From the NCBI RefSeq assembly GCF_000959445.1, contig NZ_CP009631.1:2914001-2978000 (forward strand): a stretch of 64,000 bases of DNA, read 5' to 3'. The DNA comes from Burkholderia vietnamiensis LMG 10929 (lineage in GTDB: Bacteria; Pseudomonadota; Gammaproteobacteria; Burkholderiales; Burkholderiaceae). Positions 35,732 to 45,287 of this stretch are shown here, piece after piece (the stretch's first letter is position 1; the number at the start of each line of letters is the position of its first letter). The notes under the pieces were generated by a model. The model saw only the letters and a program-made list of their open reading frames with translations. It searched no databases and was not told the DNA's origin. Made by a program: the position numbers and the translations under genes.

Positions 35732-36760
35732 GTGTCCTTTCGCCTGACCTCGCTGCTGCGCCTCGTCGCAGCGCCCATTGCGTGCGCCGCGCTCGTCGCG
35801 CTCGCGTCCGCCGCCCACGCCGACGAAACCGCCATCTGCTACAACTGCCCGCCCGAATGGGCCGACTGGGCCGCGCAGATCGCGGCGATCAAGCAGAAGA
35901 CGGGCATCCGCGTGCCGTTCGACAACAAGAACTCGGGCCAGGCGATCGCGCAACTGATCGCCGAGCAGAAAAGCCCGGTCGCCGACGTCGTCTATCTCGG
36001 CGTGTCGTCGGCGTTCCAGGCGAAGGACAAGGGCGTGATCGCGCCGTACCGGCCGGCGCACTGGAACGACATCCCCGCGAACCTGAAGGACCCGCAAGGC
36101 TACTGGTTCGCGATCCACTCGGGCACGCTCGGCTTCTTCGTGAACAAGGATGCGCTGGACGGCAAGCCGGTGCCGCGCTCGTGGGCCGATCTGCTGAAGC
36201 CGGAATACAAGGGGATGGTCGGCTACCTCGATCCGTCGAGCGCGTTCGTCGGCTACGCGGGCGCGGTCGCGGTGAATCAGGCGCTCGGCGGCAGCCTCGA
36301 CGACTTCAAGCCGGGCCTCGACTGGTTCCGCAAGCTCAAGGCGAACGCGCCGATCGTGCCGAAGCAGACCGCGTATGCGCGCGTGCTGTCCGGCGAGATT
36401 CCGATCCTGCTCGACTACGACTTCGACGCGTATCGCGCGAAATACAAGGATCACGCGAACGTGGAATTCGTGATTCCGAAGGAAGGCACGATCGCGGTGC
36501 CGTACGTGATGAGCCTCGTGAAGGGCGCGCCGCACGACGCGAACGCAAAGAAGGTGCTCGACTTCGTGCTGTCCGACGAAGGCCAGAAGCTGTGGGCGAG
36601 CGCCTACCTGCGGCCGGTGCGCGCACAGGCGCTCGGCGCCGATCTCGCCGCGAAGTTCCTGCCGGCGAGCGAATACGCACGGGCCAAGCCGGTCGACTTC
36701 GGCAAGATGGCGACCGGCCAGCAGGCGTTCGGCCAGCAGTACCTGCAGATCATGCAGTAA
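35732..36760 (+). CDS. ABC transporter periplasmic substrate-binding protein
   Basis: A 342-residue binding protein with a signal peptide (to about AHADETAI, residue 31) and the iron/aminoethylphosphonate/polyamine-type fold (PPEWADWAAQIAAIKQKTGI, PVADVVYLGVSSAFQAKD). The GTG start follows GGAG. It is the first transport gene of a five-gene plus-strand set with two permeases, an ATPase and a phosphodiesterase; the neighbour suggests glycerophosphodiesters or related phosphorus compounds as ligand, which is inference. Confidence 0.88.
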   Translation: MSFRLTSLLRLVAAPIACAALVALASAAHADETAICYNCPPEWADWAAQIAAIKQKTGIRVPFDNKNSGQAIAQLIAEQKSPVADVVYLGVSSAFQAKDKGVIAPYRPAHWNDIPANLKDPQGYWFAIHSGTLGFFVNKDALDGKPVPRSWADLLKPEYKGMVGYLDPSSAFVGYAGAVAVNQALGGSLDDFKPGLDWFRKLKANAPIVPKQTAYARVLSGEIPILLDYDFDAYRAKYKDHANVEFVIPKEGTIAVPYVMSLVKGAPHDANAKKVLDFVLSDEGQKLWASAYLRPVRAQALGADLAAKFLPASEYARAKPVDFGKMATGQQAFGQQYLQIMQ

Positions 36761-36777
36761 GCGGCAGGAACGACGCG

Positions 36778-37602
36778 ATGCTCGACCTCACTTTTCCGCT
36801 GCGCTGGCGCGTCGCGCTCGTCGCGCCGGCGCTCGCGGTCTTCGCCGCCTTCTGGCTGCTGCCGATGGCCGCGCTCGTGCGGGTGTCCGCCGACGGCGCG
36901 TTCTTCGCGCGCTACGCGGCGCTGCTCGGCAACGCGCGCTACATGACGAGCCTCGGCGAAACGGTCGCGCTGTCGGCCGGCGTCACGCTCGCGACGCTCG
37001 CGCTGTCGACGATCTCCGGCCTGCTGCTCGCACGCCGCGACTTCGCGGGCAAGCGCGTGCTGCTCGCGCTGCTGACCTTCCCGCTCGCGTTCCCCGGCGT
37101 CGTGGTCGGCTTCATGGTGATCATGCTCGCCGGCAGACAAGGGCTGATCGGGATGCTCTCCTCGAAGCTGACCGGCGACAAGTGGGTGTTCGCGTATTCG
37201 GTCGCCGGGCTGTTCGTCGGCTACCTGTACTTTTCGATTCCGCGCGTGATCGTCACCGTGATCGCGGCCGCGTCGAAGCTCGACGCGTCGCTCGAGGAAG
37301 CGGCGCGCTCGCTCGGCGCGTCGCCGTGGCGCATCTTCGTCGACATCGTGCTGCCGGCGCTCGCGCCGGGCCTGATCGCCGCCGGCGCGATCTGCTTCGC
37401 GACCGCGATGGGCGCGTTCGGCACCGCCTTCACCCTCGCGACCGACCTGAACGTGTTGCCGATGACGATCTACACCGAGTTCACGCTGAACGCGAACATC
37501 GCGACGGCGGCCGGCCTGTCGATCGTGCTCGGCATCGTCACGTGGGCCGTGCTCGCGCTCGCCCGCCGGTTCGCCGGCCACACCGCCGCCGCCGCGGCCT
37601 GA
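36778..37602 (+). CDS. ABC transporter permease (first)
   Basis: A 274-residue inner-membrane permease of the binding-protein-dependent family, with six hydrophobic segments and the ATPase-contact loop EEAARSLGASPWRIFVDIVLPAL split near residue 175-195. It follows the binding-protein gene by 17 nt and precedes the second permease by 10 nt. Confidence 0.92.
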   Translation: MLDLTFPLRWRVALVAPALAVFAAFWLLPMAALVRVSADGAFFARYAALLGNARYMTSLGETVALSAGVTLATLALSTISGLLLARRDFAGKRVLLALLTFPLAFPGVVVGFMVIMLAGRQGLIGMLSSKLTGDKWVFAYSVAGLFVGYLYFSIPRVIVTVIAAASKLDASLEEAARSLGASPWRIFVDIVLPALAPGLIAAGAICFATAMGAFGTAFTLATDLNVLPMTIYTEFTLNANIATAAGLSIVLGIVTWAVLALARRFAGHTAAAAA

Positions 37603-37612
37603 GGACGCAGTC

Positions 37613-38509
37613 ATGCAATCGCTTCCCGGTTCATCCGCGCCGTCGCCGGCGCCAGCCCCGTCCGACGCGCGCGGCGCCACGCTGCGCGCGCCGCGCGTGA
37701 GCGGCGCACGCGCGATCGCCGCGCTGCAATGGAGCGTCACGCTGTTGCTGTGCGCGTTCCTGATCGTGCCCGTCGTGATGTCGGTGCTCGCCGGCGTCAC
37801 CGTCAACTATTTCCGCGGCCTGTCGAGCGGCCTCACGCTGCGCTGGCTCGAGCAGGTGTGGCAGCAGTATCAAGGCTCGGTCGCGCTGTCGCTCGGCGTC
37901 GCGTTCGCGACGCTCGCGATCGTGCTCGTCACCGGCGTGCCGGCCGGCTATGCGCTCGCGCGCAGCAACAGCCGCGTGGCGCGCGCCATCGAAGAAGCGC
38001 TCGTGCTGCCCGTCGCGCTGCCGGGCCTCGCCTCTGCCCTCGCGCTGCTGGTCGTGTACGGCGGCTTCACCGCGTTCCGGATGAGCCTGTGGTTCATCGT
38101 CGTCGGCCACGTCGTGTTCACGCTGCCGTTCATGGTGCGCGCGGTCGCGGCCGTGGCGGCCGGCGCCGAGCTGCGCACGCTCGAAGAAGGCGCGGCGAGC
38201 CTCGGCGCGTCGTTCGTCACGCGCTTCGTGACCATCGTGCTGCCGAACCTGCGCCCCGGCATCGTCGCGGGCGCGCTCGCGGTGCTCACGCTGTCGATCG
38301 GCGAATTCAACCTGACGTGGATGCTGCACACGCCCGATACGAAAACGCTGCCGGTCGGGCTCGCCGACACGTATGCGTCGCTACGCCTCGAAGTCGGCAG
38401 CGCATACACGATCGTGTTCCTGCTGATGACGCTGCCGCTGCTCGTCGCGATGCAATGGCTCGGCGTCGATCCGTCCGGCACGCGCGCCGCACGACGCCGC
38501 GCGCGCTGA
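37613..38509 (+). CDS. ABC transporter permease (second)
   Basis: A 298-residue permease with an Ala/Pro-rich cytoplasmic arm (about 35 residues) and six membrane segments; the coupling loop reads EEGAASLGASFVTRFVTIVLP. Its stop overlaps the ATPase gene start (TGATG), giving coupled translation. Together with the previous gene it should form the heterodimeric membrane pore. Confidence 0.92.
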   Translation: MQSLPGSSAPSPAPAPSDARGATLRAPRVSGARAIAALQWSVTLLLCAFLIVPVVMSVLAGVTVNYFRGLSSGLTLRWLEQVWQQYQGSVALSLGVAFATLAIVLVTGVPAGYALARSNSRVARAIEEALVLPVALPGLASALALLVVYGGFTAFRMSLWFIVVGHVVFTLPFMVRAVAAVAAGAELRTLEEGAASLGASFVTRFVTIVLPNLRPGIVAGALAVLTLSIGEFNLTWMLHTPDTKTLPVGLADTYASLRLEVGSAYTIVFLLMTLPLLVAMQWLGVDPSGTRAARRRAR

Positions 38510-39567
38510 TGTCGCGCCACCCCTTACCCTGCCCCATGAAACTCGACTCCACTCCCATCACCCTGACCGGCTGCGCGAAGACCTTCCGCGGCACGCGCGT
38601 GCTCGAACCGCTCGACCTGTCGATCGGCGCCGGCGAGACGCTCGTGCTGCTCGGCCCGTCCGGCTGCGGCAAGACGACGACGCTGCGCCTGATCGCCGGC
38701 CTCGACACGCCGGACGCCGGCGGCCGCATCCTGTTCGGCGGCGACGACGTGACGCGCCTGCCGATCGAGCGCCGCCAGGTCGGCATGGTGTTCCAGAACT
38801 ACGCGCTGTTCCCGAACCTGACGGTGCGCGGCAACGTCGGCTACGGGCTGAAGATCCGCAAGACCGCGCCGCGCGCCCTGCGCGAACGCGTCGACGAATT
38901 GCTCGCGATGATGCGGCTCGACGCGCATGCGGACAAACCGGTCGATCAGCTGTCCGGCGGCCAGCGCCAGCGCGTCGCGCTCGCGCGCGCGCTGGCGGTG
39001 CGGCCGCGCGTGCTGCTGCTCGACGAGCCGCTGACCGCGCTCGACGCGAAGCTGCGCGACGTGCTGCGCCGCGACATGAATGCGCTGCTGCGCGAGCTCG
39101 GCGTGACGACCGTCTACGTGACGCACGATCAGGCCGAGGCGATGGAGCTCGGCGACCGGATCGTCGTGATGGGCGCCGGCCGCATCGAGCAGATCGGCAC
39201 GCCGCGCGACATCTACTACCGGCCGGCGAACCGCACGGTCGCGCAGTTCATCGGCACGCTGAACCGTCTCGCGGGACAATGGCGCGACGGCGCGCTCGCG
39301 ACGACGGGCGGCTCGATCGTCACGCCGCATGCCGCCGACGAGTGGTTCTTCCGCCCGGAGGACGCGCAGCTCACCGATCCCGCGAAGGCGCCGCTGCGCG
39401 GCGCGATCGGCGCGTGCGCGTTCCTGGGCGAGCGGACGCGGCTCACGATCGAGCACGCGGCACCCGATGCGCTCGTGATCGACGTGCCGGGCCGCATCGA
39501 GCTCGCGCGCGGCACGGCGGTCGGCCTGACGATCGCGGCCGAAGGGCTGATCGCGCTCGCCGCGTGA
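38509..39567 (+). CDS. ABC transporter ATP-binding protein
   Basis: The ATPase of the importer, with Walker A GPSGCGKTT, Q-loop VFQNYALFPNL, signature LSGGQRQR, Walker B VLLLDEPLTALD and H-loop VTHDQ. A C-terminal TOBE-like regulatory domain follows from about residue 250. Two starts are possible: ATG at 38509, which overlaps the permease stop, gives 352 residues, and ATG at 38536 gives 343 residues beginning MKLDSTPITLTG. Neither has a clear ribosome site; coupling favours the first. Confidence 0.9.
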   Translation: MSRHPLPCPMKLDSTPITLTGCAKTFRGTRVLEPLDLSIGAGETLVLLGPSGCGKTTTLRLIAGLDTPDAGGRILFGGDDVTRLPIERRQVGMVFQNYALFPNLTVRGNVGYGLKIRKTAPRALRERVDELLAMMRLDAHADKPVDQLSGGQRQRVALARALAVRPRVLLLDEPLTALDAKLRDVLRRDMNALLRELGVTTVYVTHDQAEAMELGDRIVVMGAGRIEQIGTPRDIYYRPANRTVAQFIGTLNRLAGQWRDGALATTGGSIVTPHAADEWFFRPEDAQLTDPAKAPLRGAIGACAFLGERTRLTIEHAAPDALVIDVPGRIELARGTAVGLTIAAEGLIALAA

Positions 39568-39605
39568 CGCCGCCCCACGATCAACCGACATTCCGGGACC
39601 CCACG

Positions 39606-40430
39606 ATGCTGCTTGCTCAAATCAGCGACCTCCACATCAAGCGCCCGGGCCAGCTCGCGTACCGGCGCGTCGACACCGCCGCCGCGCTCGCGCGCTGCAT
39701 CGCGAAGCTGAACGCGCTGACGCCGCGCCCCGACGCGGTGCTCGTCACCGGCGATCTGACCGACTTCGGCCACGACGACGAATACCGGCATCTGCGGGCG
39801 CTGCTCGCGCCGCTCGAGATACCGTACTACCTGATGGTCGGCAATCACGACGACCGCGCGGCGCTGCGTCGCGCGTTCCCCGAGCGCGCCGAGCTGCACG
39901 ACGGCGCGTTCGTGCAGTACGCGCTCGATATCGGCGCGGTGCGCGTGCTCGCGCTCGATTCGCAGGTGCCGGGCGCGAGCCACGGCGACCTGTGCGATGC
40001 ACGGCTCGCGTGGCTCGCCGCGCAGCTCGACGCCGCACGCGAGCGGCCGGTGATCGTCGCGCTGCATCATCCGCCGTTCGCGTCCGGCATCGGCCACATG
40101 GATGCGCTGCGGCTCGCGCCGGCCGCGGCCGCGAAACTCGATGCGCTGCTGCGCGGCCATCCGAACGTCGAGCGCGTGCTGTGCGGCCACGTGCACCGAA
40201 CGATGTTCACGCGCTTCGGCGGCACGCTCGCGGCGGCCGTGCCGGCGCCCGCGCACCAGGTCGCGTTCGACCTGCGCGCCGATGCGCCGTCCGCGTTCCG
40301 GCTCGAACCGCCCGCGTTCGCGGTGCACGCGCATGCGCCCGACACGGGCGTCGTGTCGCATCACGTGTATGTCGACGAAGGCGACGGGCCGTATCCGTTC
40401 TATGAACCGAGCGGCGAGCTGGTCGACTGA
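39606..40430 (+). CDS. gpdQ: GpdQ-type glycerophosphodiester/cyclic-nucleotide phosphodiesterase
   Basis: A 274-residue binuclear metallophosphoesterase. Metal ligands fall at D8 and H10 (ISDLH), D50 (VTGDLTD), N80 (VGNHDD), H195 and H197 (CGHVHR), the same numbering as the characterised Enterobacter GpdQ, which has the same length. Such enzymes hydrolyse glycerophosphodiesters and other phosphodiesters. It sits 38 nt behind an ABC ATPase gene, so the imported compound is probably a phosphodiester cleaved here in the cytoplasm. No signal peptide is visible. Confidence 0.87.
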   Translation: MLLAQISDLHIKRPGQLAYRRVDTAAALARCIAKLNALTPRPDAVLVTGDLTDFGHDDEYRHLRALLAPLEIPYYLMVGNHDDRAALRRAFPERAELHDGAFVQYALDIGAVRVLALDSQVPGASHGDLCDARLAWLAAQLDAARERPVIVALHHPPFASGIGHMDALRLAPAAAAKLDALLRGHPNVERVLCGHVHRTMFTRFGGTLAAAVPAPAHQVAFDLRADAPSAFRLEPPAFAVHAHAPDTGVVSHHVYVDEGDGPYPFYEPSGELVD

Positions 40431-40839
40431 CGGGCGGCATCGGCGCGGGGGATGACGAGGGGCGGCGCCGGCAAGGGACGCTGGCGTGTGCGTCCGTGTG
40501 CGAGGTAAGCGCGTGTGCGTCGGCATACGTGGGCGCACGTCGGTATGGGCGCTGCGCGGCGGTACGCGCCGGCGCGGCTCGGTGCGCGGCTCCCGCTCGA
40601 CCGGAACACGAACCGGCACGACCCGAGCATGACCGGAGCGCCACCTGAGCCCGATCCGAGCCGCACCTAAGCCCTCCCCGCGCACAACGTCATCGCGGCC
40701 TTCGCGCGGCCCGTCTCCCGTCTTCCGCACGGCGCGGCCGCACGCCGGCAGGATTCGCGACGCTCCGGTATGATCGGCACCCTCGACAAGCGTGCGCCGC
40801 GCCGCGCGCGCCGCCGTTCCACTCCGTCCCGTCGCGACC
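40431..40839. other. gene-free interval
   Basis: About 400 nt rich in GTGTGCG and CACGA/CCGGA short degenerate repeats, with no gene, terminator or recognised site. It may hold the MFS promoter. Confidence 0.5.
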
Positions 40840-42039
40840 ATGTCCTCCGCCGCCCCCGACCGCTCGACCGACGCCGCCTCGCCGCACTATTCGCGCAGCC
40901 TGCTGTTGCTGCTCGCGACGATCGCCGGCGTGTCGGTCGCGAACATCTACTACAACCAGCCGCTGCTCGACGCGTTCCGTTCGGCGTTTCCGGACCGCGC
41001 GTCGTGGATCGGCGTCGTGCCGACCGCGACCCAGCTCGGCTATGCGGCCGGCATGTTCGTGCTCGCGCCGCTCGGCGACCGTTTCGACCGCCGCGGGCTG
41101 ATCCTGATGCAGATTGCGGGCCTGTCGATCGCGCTGATCGTCGCCGCGGCCGCCCCGTCGCTGGCGGTGCTGGCAGCCGCGAGCCTCGCGATCGGCGTGC
41201 TCGCGACGATCGCACAACAGGCCGTGCCGTTCGCGGCGGAGATCGCGCCGCCGGCCGAGCGCGGCCAGGCGGTCGGCACGGTGATGAGCGGGCTGCTGCT
41301 CGGCATCCTGCTCGCGCGCACGGCGGCCGGCTTCGTCGCCGAATATTTCGGATGGCGGGCGGTGTTCGGCGCGTCGGTCGCCGCGCTCGTCGTGCTCGCC
41401 GCGGTGATCGTGCTGCGCCTGCCGCGCAGCACGCCGACGTCGACGCTGTCGTACGGCAAGCTGCTCGGCTCGATGTGGCATCTGGCGGTCGAACTGCGCG
41501 GGCTGCGCGATGCGTCGCTGACAGGCGGCGCGCTGTTCGCCGCGTTCAGCGCGTTCTGGCCGGTGCTCACGCTGTTGCTCGCTGGCGCTCCGTTCCATCT
41601 CGGCCCGCAGGTCGCCGGGCTGTTCGGGATCGTCGGCGCGGCCGGCGCGCTGGCCGCGCCGTATGCGGGCCGCTTCGCCGACAAGCGCGGCCCGCGCACG
41701 ATCATCTCGCTCGCGATTGCGCTGATCGCGGTGTCGTTCGCGATCTTCGCGGTGTCGGGCACGAGCCTCGTCGGGCTCGTGATCGGCGTGATCGTGCTGG
41801 ATGTCGGCGTGCAGGCCGCGCAGATCTCGAACCAGTCGCGCATCTACGCGCTCAAGCCCGACGCGCGCAGCCGCGTGAACACCGTCTACATGGTGTGCTA
41901 CTTCATCGGCGGCGCGCTCGGCTCGTCGATCGGCGTCGCCGCATGGCATGCGTTCGGCTGGATCGGGATGTGCACGGCCGGCTTGCTGTTTACCGCGCTC
42001 GCCGGATGGTGCCACCACCGCGGCGCACGCCGAAGCTGA
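40840..42039 (+). CDS. MFS transporter
   Basis: A 399-residue twelve-helix major facilitator protein with the loop motif APLGDRFDRRGLILM and a VANIYYNQPLLDAF first helix typical of the YnfM/NepI-like DHA1 branch. It is probably a metabolite or drug exporter. The ATG at MSSAAPDRST was preferred to an upstream ATG that would add 16 Arg/Ala-rich residues. It converges closely (19 nt) with a DMT-family gene. Confidence 0.87.
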   Translation: MSSAAPDRSTDAASPHYSRSLLLLLATIAGVSVANIYYNQPLLDAFRSAFPDRASWIGVVPTATQLGYAAGMFVLAPLGDRFDRRGLILMQIAGLSIALIVAAAAPSLAVLAAASLAIGVLATIAQQAVPFAAEIAPPAERGQAVGTVMSGLLLGILLARTAAGFVAEYFGWRAVFGASVAALVVLAAVIVLRLPRSTPTSTLSYGKLLGSMWHLAVELRGLRDASLTGGALFAAFSAFWPVLTLLLAGAPFHLGPQVAGLFGIVGAAGALAAPYAGRFADKRGPRTIISLAIALIAVSFAIFAVSGTSLVGLVIGVIVLDVGVQAAQISNQSRIYALKPDARSRVNTVYMVCYFIGGALGSSIGVAAWHAFGWIGMCTAGLLFTALAGWCHHRGARRS

Positions 42040-42058
42040 GCGGCGCCGCGCGGCGTCG

Positions 42059-43249
42059 TCACGCGTCGGTGCGCGAGGCGGCCGGCTGGTCCGCGGGCGG
42101 CACGGCGAACACCGACGCGGGCTCGACCACCGCGGCCGGATCGACGACGGCGCCCGGCGCCGGCACCCCCAGCGGCACGGCCGACGGCGCGAGGATCGGC
42201 GCGGGCTCGGGCATCGACGGCTGATCCGGCGCGGCCGCAGCGCCGGCTTGCAGCTCGACGGCGGCCGGCGACGTGGCCGACGACATGGCCGGCGAAGCGT
42301 CGGCCGCCGGCCGGCGCGCCGGATCGAACACGAACGACAGCCCGACGCTGCCGAGAATCGCGACCGTCGCGACGACGGTCGCCGTGGTGACCGGTTCGCC
42401 GAGCATCAGCGCGCCGAGCGCGACCGCGACGATCGGATTCACGTACATGCAGCTGCTCGCGATGATCGGGCTCGTATGGCGGATCAGATAGCCGTAGGCG
42501 ACATACGCGGCCATCGTGCAGAACACCATCAGGTAGATGAACGCGAACACCGGCCCGGCCGACAGCTGCTCGATGCGCTCGCCCATCAGCCAGGCGGCGA
42601 GCGTCGACATCAGGCCGCCGAGGCCGATCTGCAGCGACGTCGACAGAAACAGGTCGGACGGCAGCTTCAGCCGTGTCGCGAGATGCGCGCCGCCTGCCCA
42701 GAACAGCGCGCCGGCCAGCACGCAGATGGTGCCGAGCGCCGAGTTGGCGGCGCCGCCGCCGCCCGAGTTCAGCACGACGATGCCGACCATCCCGAGCGCG
42801 ACGGCCGCCCACTCCCCTCGCGCGACCGGGCGCCCGGCGACCGCCGCGATCACGGTGGCAAAGAGCGGCACCGTCGCGACCATCACCGCGGCCGAGCCGC
42901 TGCTGACGGTGCGCATCCCCAGCGCGATCGTGCCGGACGACAGCGCGACCAGCATCGTGCCGACGATCGCCGAGTTGCGGACTTCGACGAGCGTCGGCCG
43001 CGCGGGCTTGCGGCGCAGCGCGAACACGAACAGCCCGATGCCGCCGAGCAGGTTGCGCAGGCCCGACAGCAGCAGCGGCGGAAACGACTGCAGCGCGAAA
43101 TGCAGGCCGCTGTAGGTCGAGCCCCAGACGAAGTAGATGAAAACCAGCGCCAGTGCGACGCGGCCGCCGCGGCTTTGCGGCAGGCGGATGCGCAATGGCA
43201 GTCGGGGCAGCCGGGCGAGGAAATCCAGCAGACGGTCGAGTGGCGTCAT
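42059..43249 (-). CDS. DMT-superfamily EamA transporter with Pro/Ala-rich tail
   Basis: A 396-residue drug/metabolite transporter with two EamA repeats and ten hydrophobic segments (VALALVFIYFVWGSTYSGLHF to TVVATVAILGSVGLSFVF). It resembles YedA-type exporters. After about residue 305 comes a 90-residue soluble tail of Ala, Pro and Val that the family does not normally have (PAPGAVVDPAAVVEPA). Substrate and tail function are unknown. Confidence 0.85.
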   Translation of the reverse strand: MTPLDRLLDFLARLPRLPLRIRLPQSRGGRVALALVFIYFVWGSTYSGLHFALQSFPPLLLSGLRNLLGGIGLFVFALRRKPARPTLVEVRNSAIVGTMLVALSSGTIALGMRTVSSGSAAVMVATVPLFATVIAAVAGRPVARGEWAAVALGMVGIVVLNSGGGGAANSALGTICVLAGALFWAGGAHLATRLKLPSDLFLSTSLQIGLGGLMSTLAAWLMGERIEQLSAGPVFAFIYLMVFCTMAAYVAYGYLIRHTSPIIASSCMYVNPIVAVALGALMLGEPVTTATVVATVAILGSVGLSFVFDPARRPAADASPAMSSATSPAAVELQAGAAAAPDQPSMPEPAPILAPSAVPLGVPAPGAVVDPAAVVEPASVFAVPPADQPAASRTDA

Positions 43250-43692
43250 CGTTCAGCCCGCCCGCACGGCAGGTGGCGCGCTCCGCTGCAAGACACCGGA
43301 GCAACCGGCAAGCGGCCCAGACGGGACCGGGAAAGCGGGGACGAGCGTGCGGAACGACATGACAGTGCGAACGGCGACGAATAGGAACCGGCAAGCGGCG
43401 GCAGAGGGTCGGACAAGATGTGCGCGCACGGCATCGTGCGCGCATGCCCGGCATTATGGCATCAAGGATTCGAAAGGATCGCCCGGCCCGGCCGAAAGGA
43501 TGTCGACTGACGTTTCGGCGCGACATTTGCGGGCGCGGCACGGGTGAGATGCGGCGGTGCGGGTAGGTCGGGCGTGTGTCGACGGTTGGCTGGGGCGGCC
43601 GCTGCGCGACGCCGCCCACCATCACGCACCATCGCCCACCATCGCGCGCGGTGCGCAGCCGTGACGCAGCGCGCCTCGCACCGCCCCGCCGC
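43250..43692. other. gene-free interval
   Basis: About 440 nt between the DMT gene and the end of the molybdoenzyme gene. It should hold the DMT promoter. Small CACCATCGC-type repeats appear near 43617-43640. No gene or terminator is recognised. Confidence 0.5.
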
Positions 43693-44481
43693 TCACGATC
43701 CGCCGAACCAGTTGTAGCCCTGGTCGACCCAATAACCGCCCGGATAGGTGTCGGTCACGAAGATCTCCATGATGTGCTTCGGATTCTTGTAGCCGAGCTT
43801 GGTCGGCATCCGCAGCTTCATCGGGAAACCGAATTCCGGCGGCAGGCGGCGGCCGTCGTAGTCGAACGCGAGCAGCGTCTGCGGGTGCAGCGCGGTCGGC
43901 ATGTCGATGCTCTCGTAGTAGTCGTCCGCACATTTGAAGCCGACGTACTTCGCGTGCGTATCGGCGCCCGCGCGCGCGAGGAACGCGCCGAACGGCGTGC
44001 CGCCCCAGCGGCCGATCGCGCTCCATCCTTCGACGCAGATGTGCCGCGTGATCTGCTCCGCATGCGGCAGCGCGCGCAGCTCGTCGAGCGTCCATACGCG
44101 CTTGCCGGTCACGCGACCGGACAGCACGAGCCGGTAGGTCGACGCGTCGACGTGCGGCACCTCGTCGATGCCGTAGTACGCATTGAACGGGAACGGCCGC
44201 GTGATGTCGGCCTCGGTATAGGTCGGCGCGAGTCGCTCGCCGCTGAACAGCCACGCCTGCACGCGATCGTTGATGCGCGACACCTGCTCGAGAAACGTGT
44301 TCACCGACGCATCGTCGTGCAGCGTGCAGCCGCTCAGCATCGTCAGGCCGCCGAGCGTCAGGATGCGCCGGTTGAACAGGCGCCGGGAGGGCATTTCGAG
44401 CTCGCGCCGCACGTCGAGCGCGAGCGACTGGCGGTCGAGCGTCCACGGCCGGCGCTCGCCGGGGGATTCGGATTCGGACAT
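43693..44481 (-). CDS. sulfite-oxidase-fold molybdopterin oxidoreductase (YedY1-like)
   Basis: A 262-residue molybdoenzyme. The molybdenum-ligating Cys149 lies in RHICVEGWSAIGRWGG. Residues 32-52 read SRRLFNRRILTLGGLTMLSGC, a twin-arginine signal ending in a lipobox-like Cys, so the enzyme is probably exported folded and perhaps membrane-anchored. MsrP/YedY relatives reduce methionine sulfoxide in the cell envelope using electrons from a cytochrome b partner. Upstream on the same strand are a cytochrome b gene (30 nt away) and a Met-rich peptide gene, which supports such a repair role. Confidence 0.85.
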   Translation of the reverse strand: MSESESPGERRPWTLDRQSLALDVRRELEMPSRRLFNRRILTLGGLTMLSGCTLHDDASVNTFLEQVSRINDRVQAWLFSGERLAPTYTEADITRPFPFNAYYGIDEVPHVDASTYRLVLSGRVTGKRVWTLDELRALPHAEQITRHICVEGWSAIGRWGGTPFGAFLARAGADTHAKYVGFKCADDYYESIDMPTALHPQTLLAFDYDGRRLPPEFGFPMKLRMPTKLGYKNPKHIMEIFVTDTYPGGYWVDQGYNWFGGS

Positions 44482-44510
44482 GATGAGTTCCTCGATCGTG
44501 AGCAGACGAA

Positions 44511-45143
44511 TCAGCGTCCGCGCAGCATCGCGAGCAGCGAGCGCGGCACGCGCAACGCCATCGCGACGTGCACGACGACGAACGCGACGAGCAGCGTCAT
44601 CGCCCAGAAATGCACGATGCGCGCGTTGTCGTAGCCGCCGAACGATGCGCGCAGCAGCGGAAACTGCACCGACTTCCAGATCGTCAGCCCGGACAGCACG
44701 AGCAAGGTCAGATCGGCGATCGCGAACAGGTAGGCCGCACGCTGCACCGCGTTGTAGACGCTCGGGTCGTCGTGCGCGAGCCGGCCGCGCAACGCGGCGC
44801 CCAGGTCGCGCCACACCGCGCGCGGCGTGACGGGCAGCATCTTGCGCGCGACGCGTCCGGTCGAGATCGACATCGTCAGGTAGAACAGCCCGTTGCCGAC
44901 GAGCAGCCACATCGCCGCGAAATGCCATTGCAGCGCGCCGCCGAGCCAGCCGCCCAGCGTGATGCCGTGCGCGAACACGAACGGCGGATAGATCGGCGAC
45001 GCATCGTAGATGCGCCAGCCGGACAGCACCATCAGGATCGCCGCGAGCGCATTGAGCCAGTGGCTCACGCGCACCCACAGCGGATGAATCGGGCGCGCGG
45101 GGCGCGGGGCCGCCGCGTGGCCGATGGCGGGAAGGGTTGGCAT
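44511..45143 (-). CDS. cytochrome b (YedZ1-like) electron donor subunit
   Basis: A 210-residue di-haem cytochrome b561-type membrane protein with four helices and His residues placed for haem ligation (PLWVRVSHWLNALAAILM, LQWHFAAMWLLVGNG, RIVHFWAMTLLVAFVVVHVAMAL). It would pass electrons from the quinol pool to the periplasmic molybdoenzyme encoded 30 nt downstream. The ATG at MPTLPAIGHAAAP gives the expected cytoplasmic N-terminus before the first helix. Confidence 0.87.
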   Translation of the reverse strand: MPTLPAIGHAAAPRPARPIHPLWVRVSHWLNALAAILMVLSGWRIYDASPIYPPFVFAHGITLGGWLGGALQWHFAAMWLLVGNGLFYLTMSISTGRVARKMLPVTPRAVWRDLGAALRGRLAHDDPSVYNAVQRAAYLFAIADLTLLVLSGLTIWKSVQFPLLRASFGGYDNARIVHFWAMTLLVAFVVVHVAMALRVPRSLLAMLRGR

Positions 45144-45287
45144 GATGAACACTCCGGATAGCGTCCGCGTCGATGCGGACGGGCACGACGCGGCACGATG
45201 CGCCACGCCACGACACGCGCAGCGCAGCGCGACGCGCAACCGGCCGGCGTGCTGCGCACGCGGCGGCCACGCGCCCGTACGGTTGCG

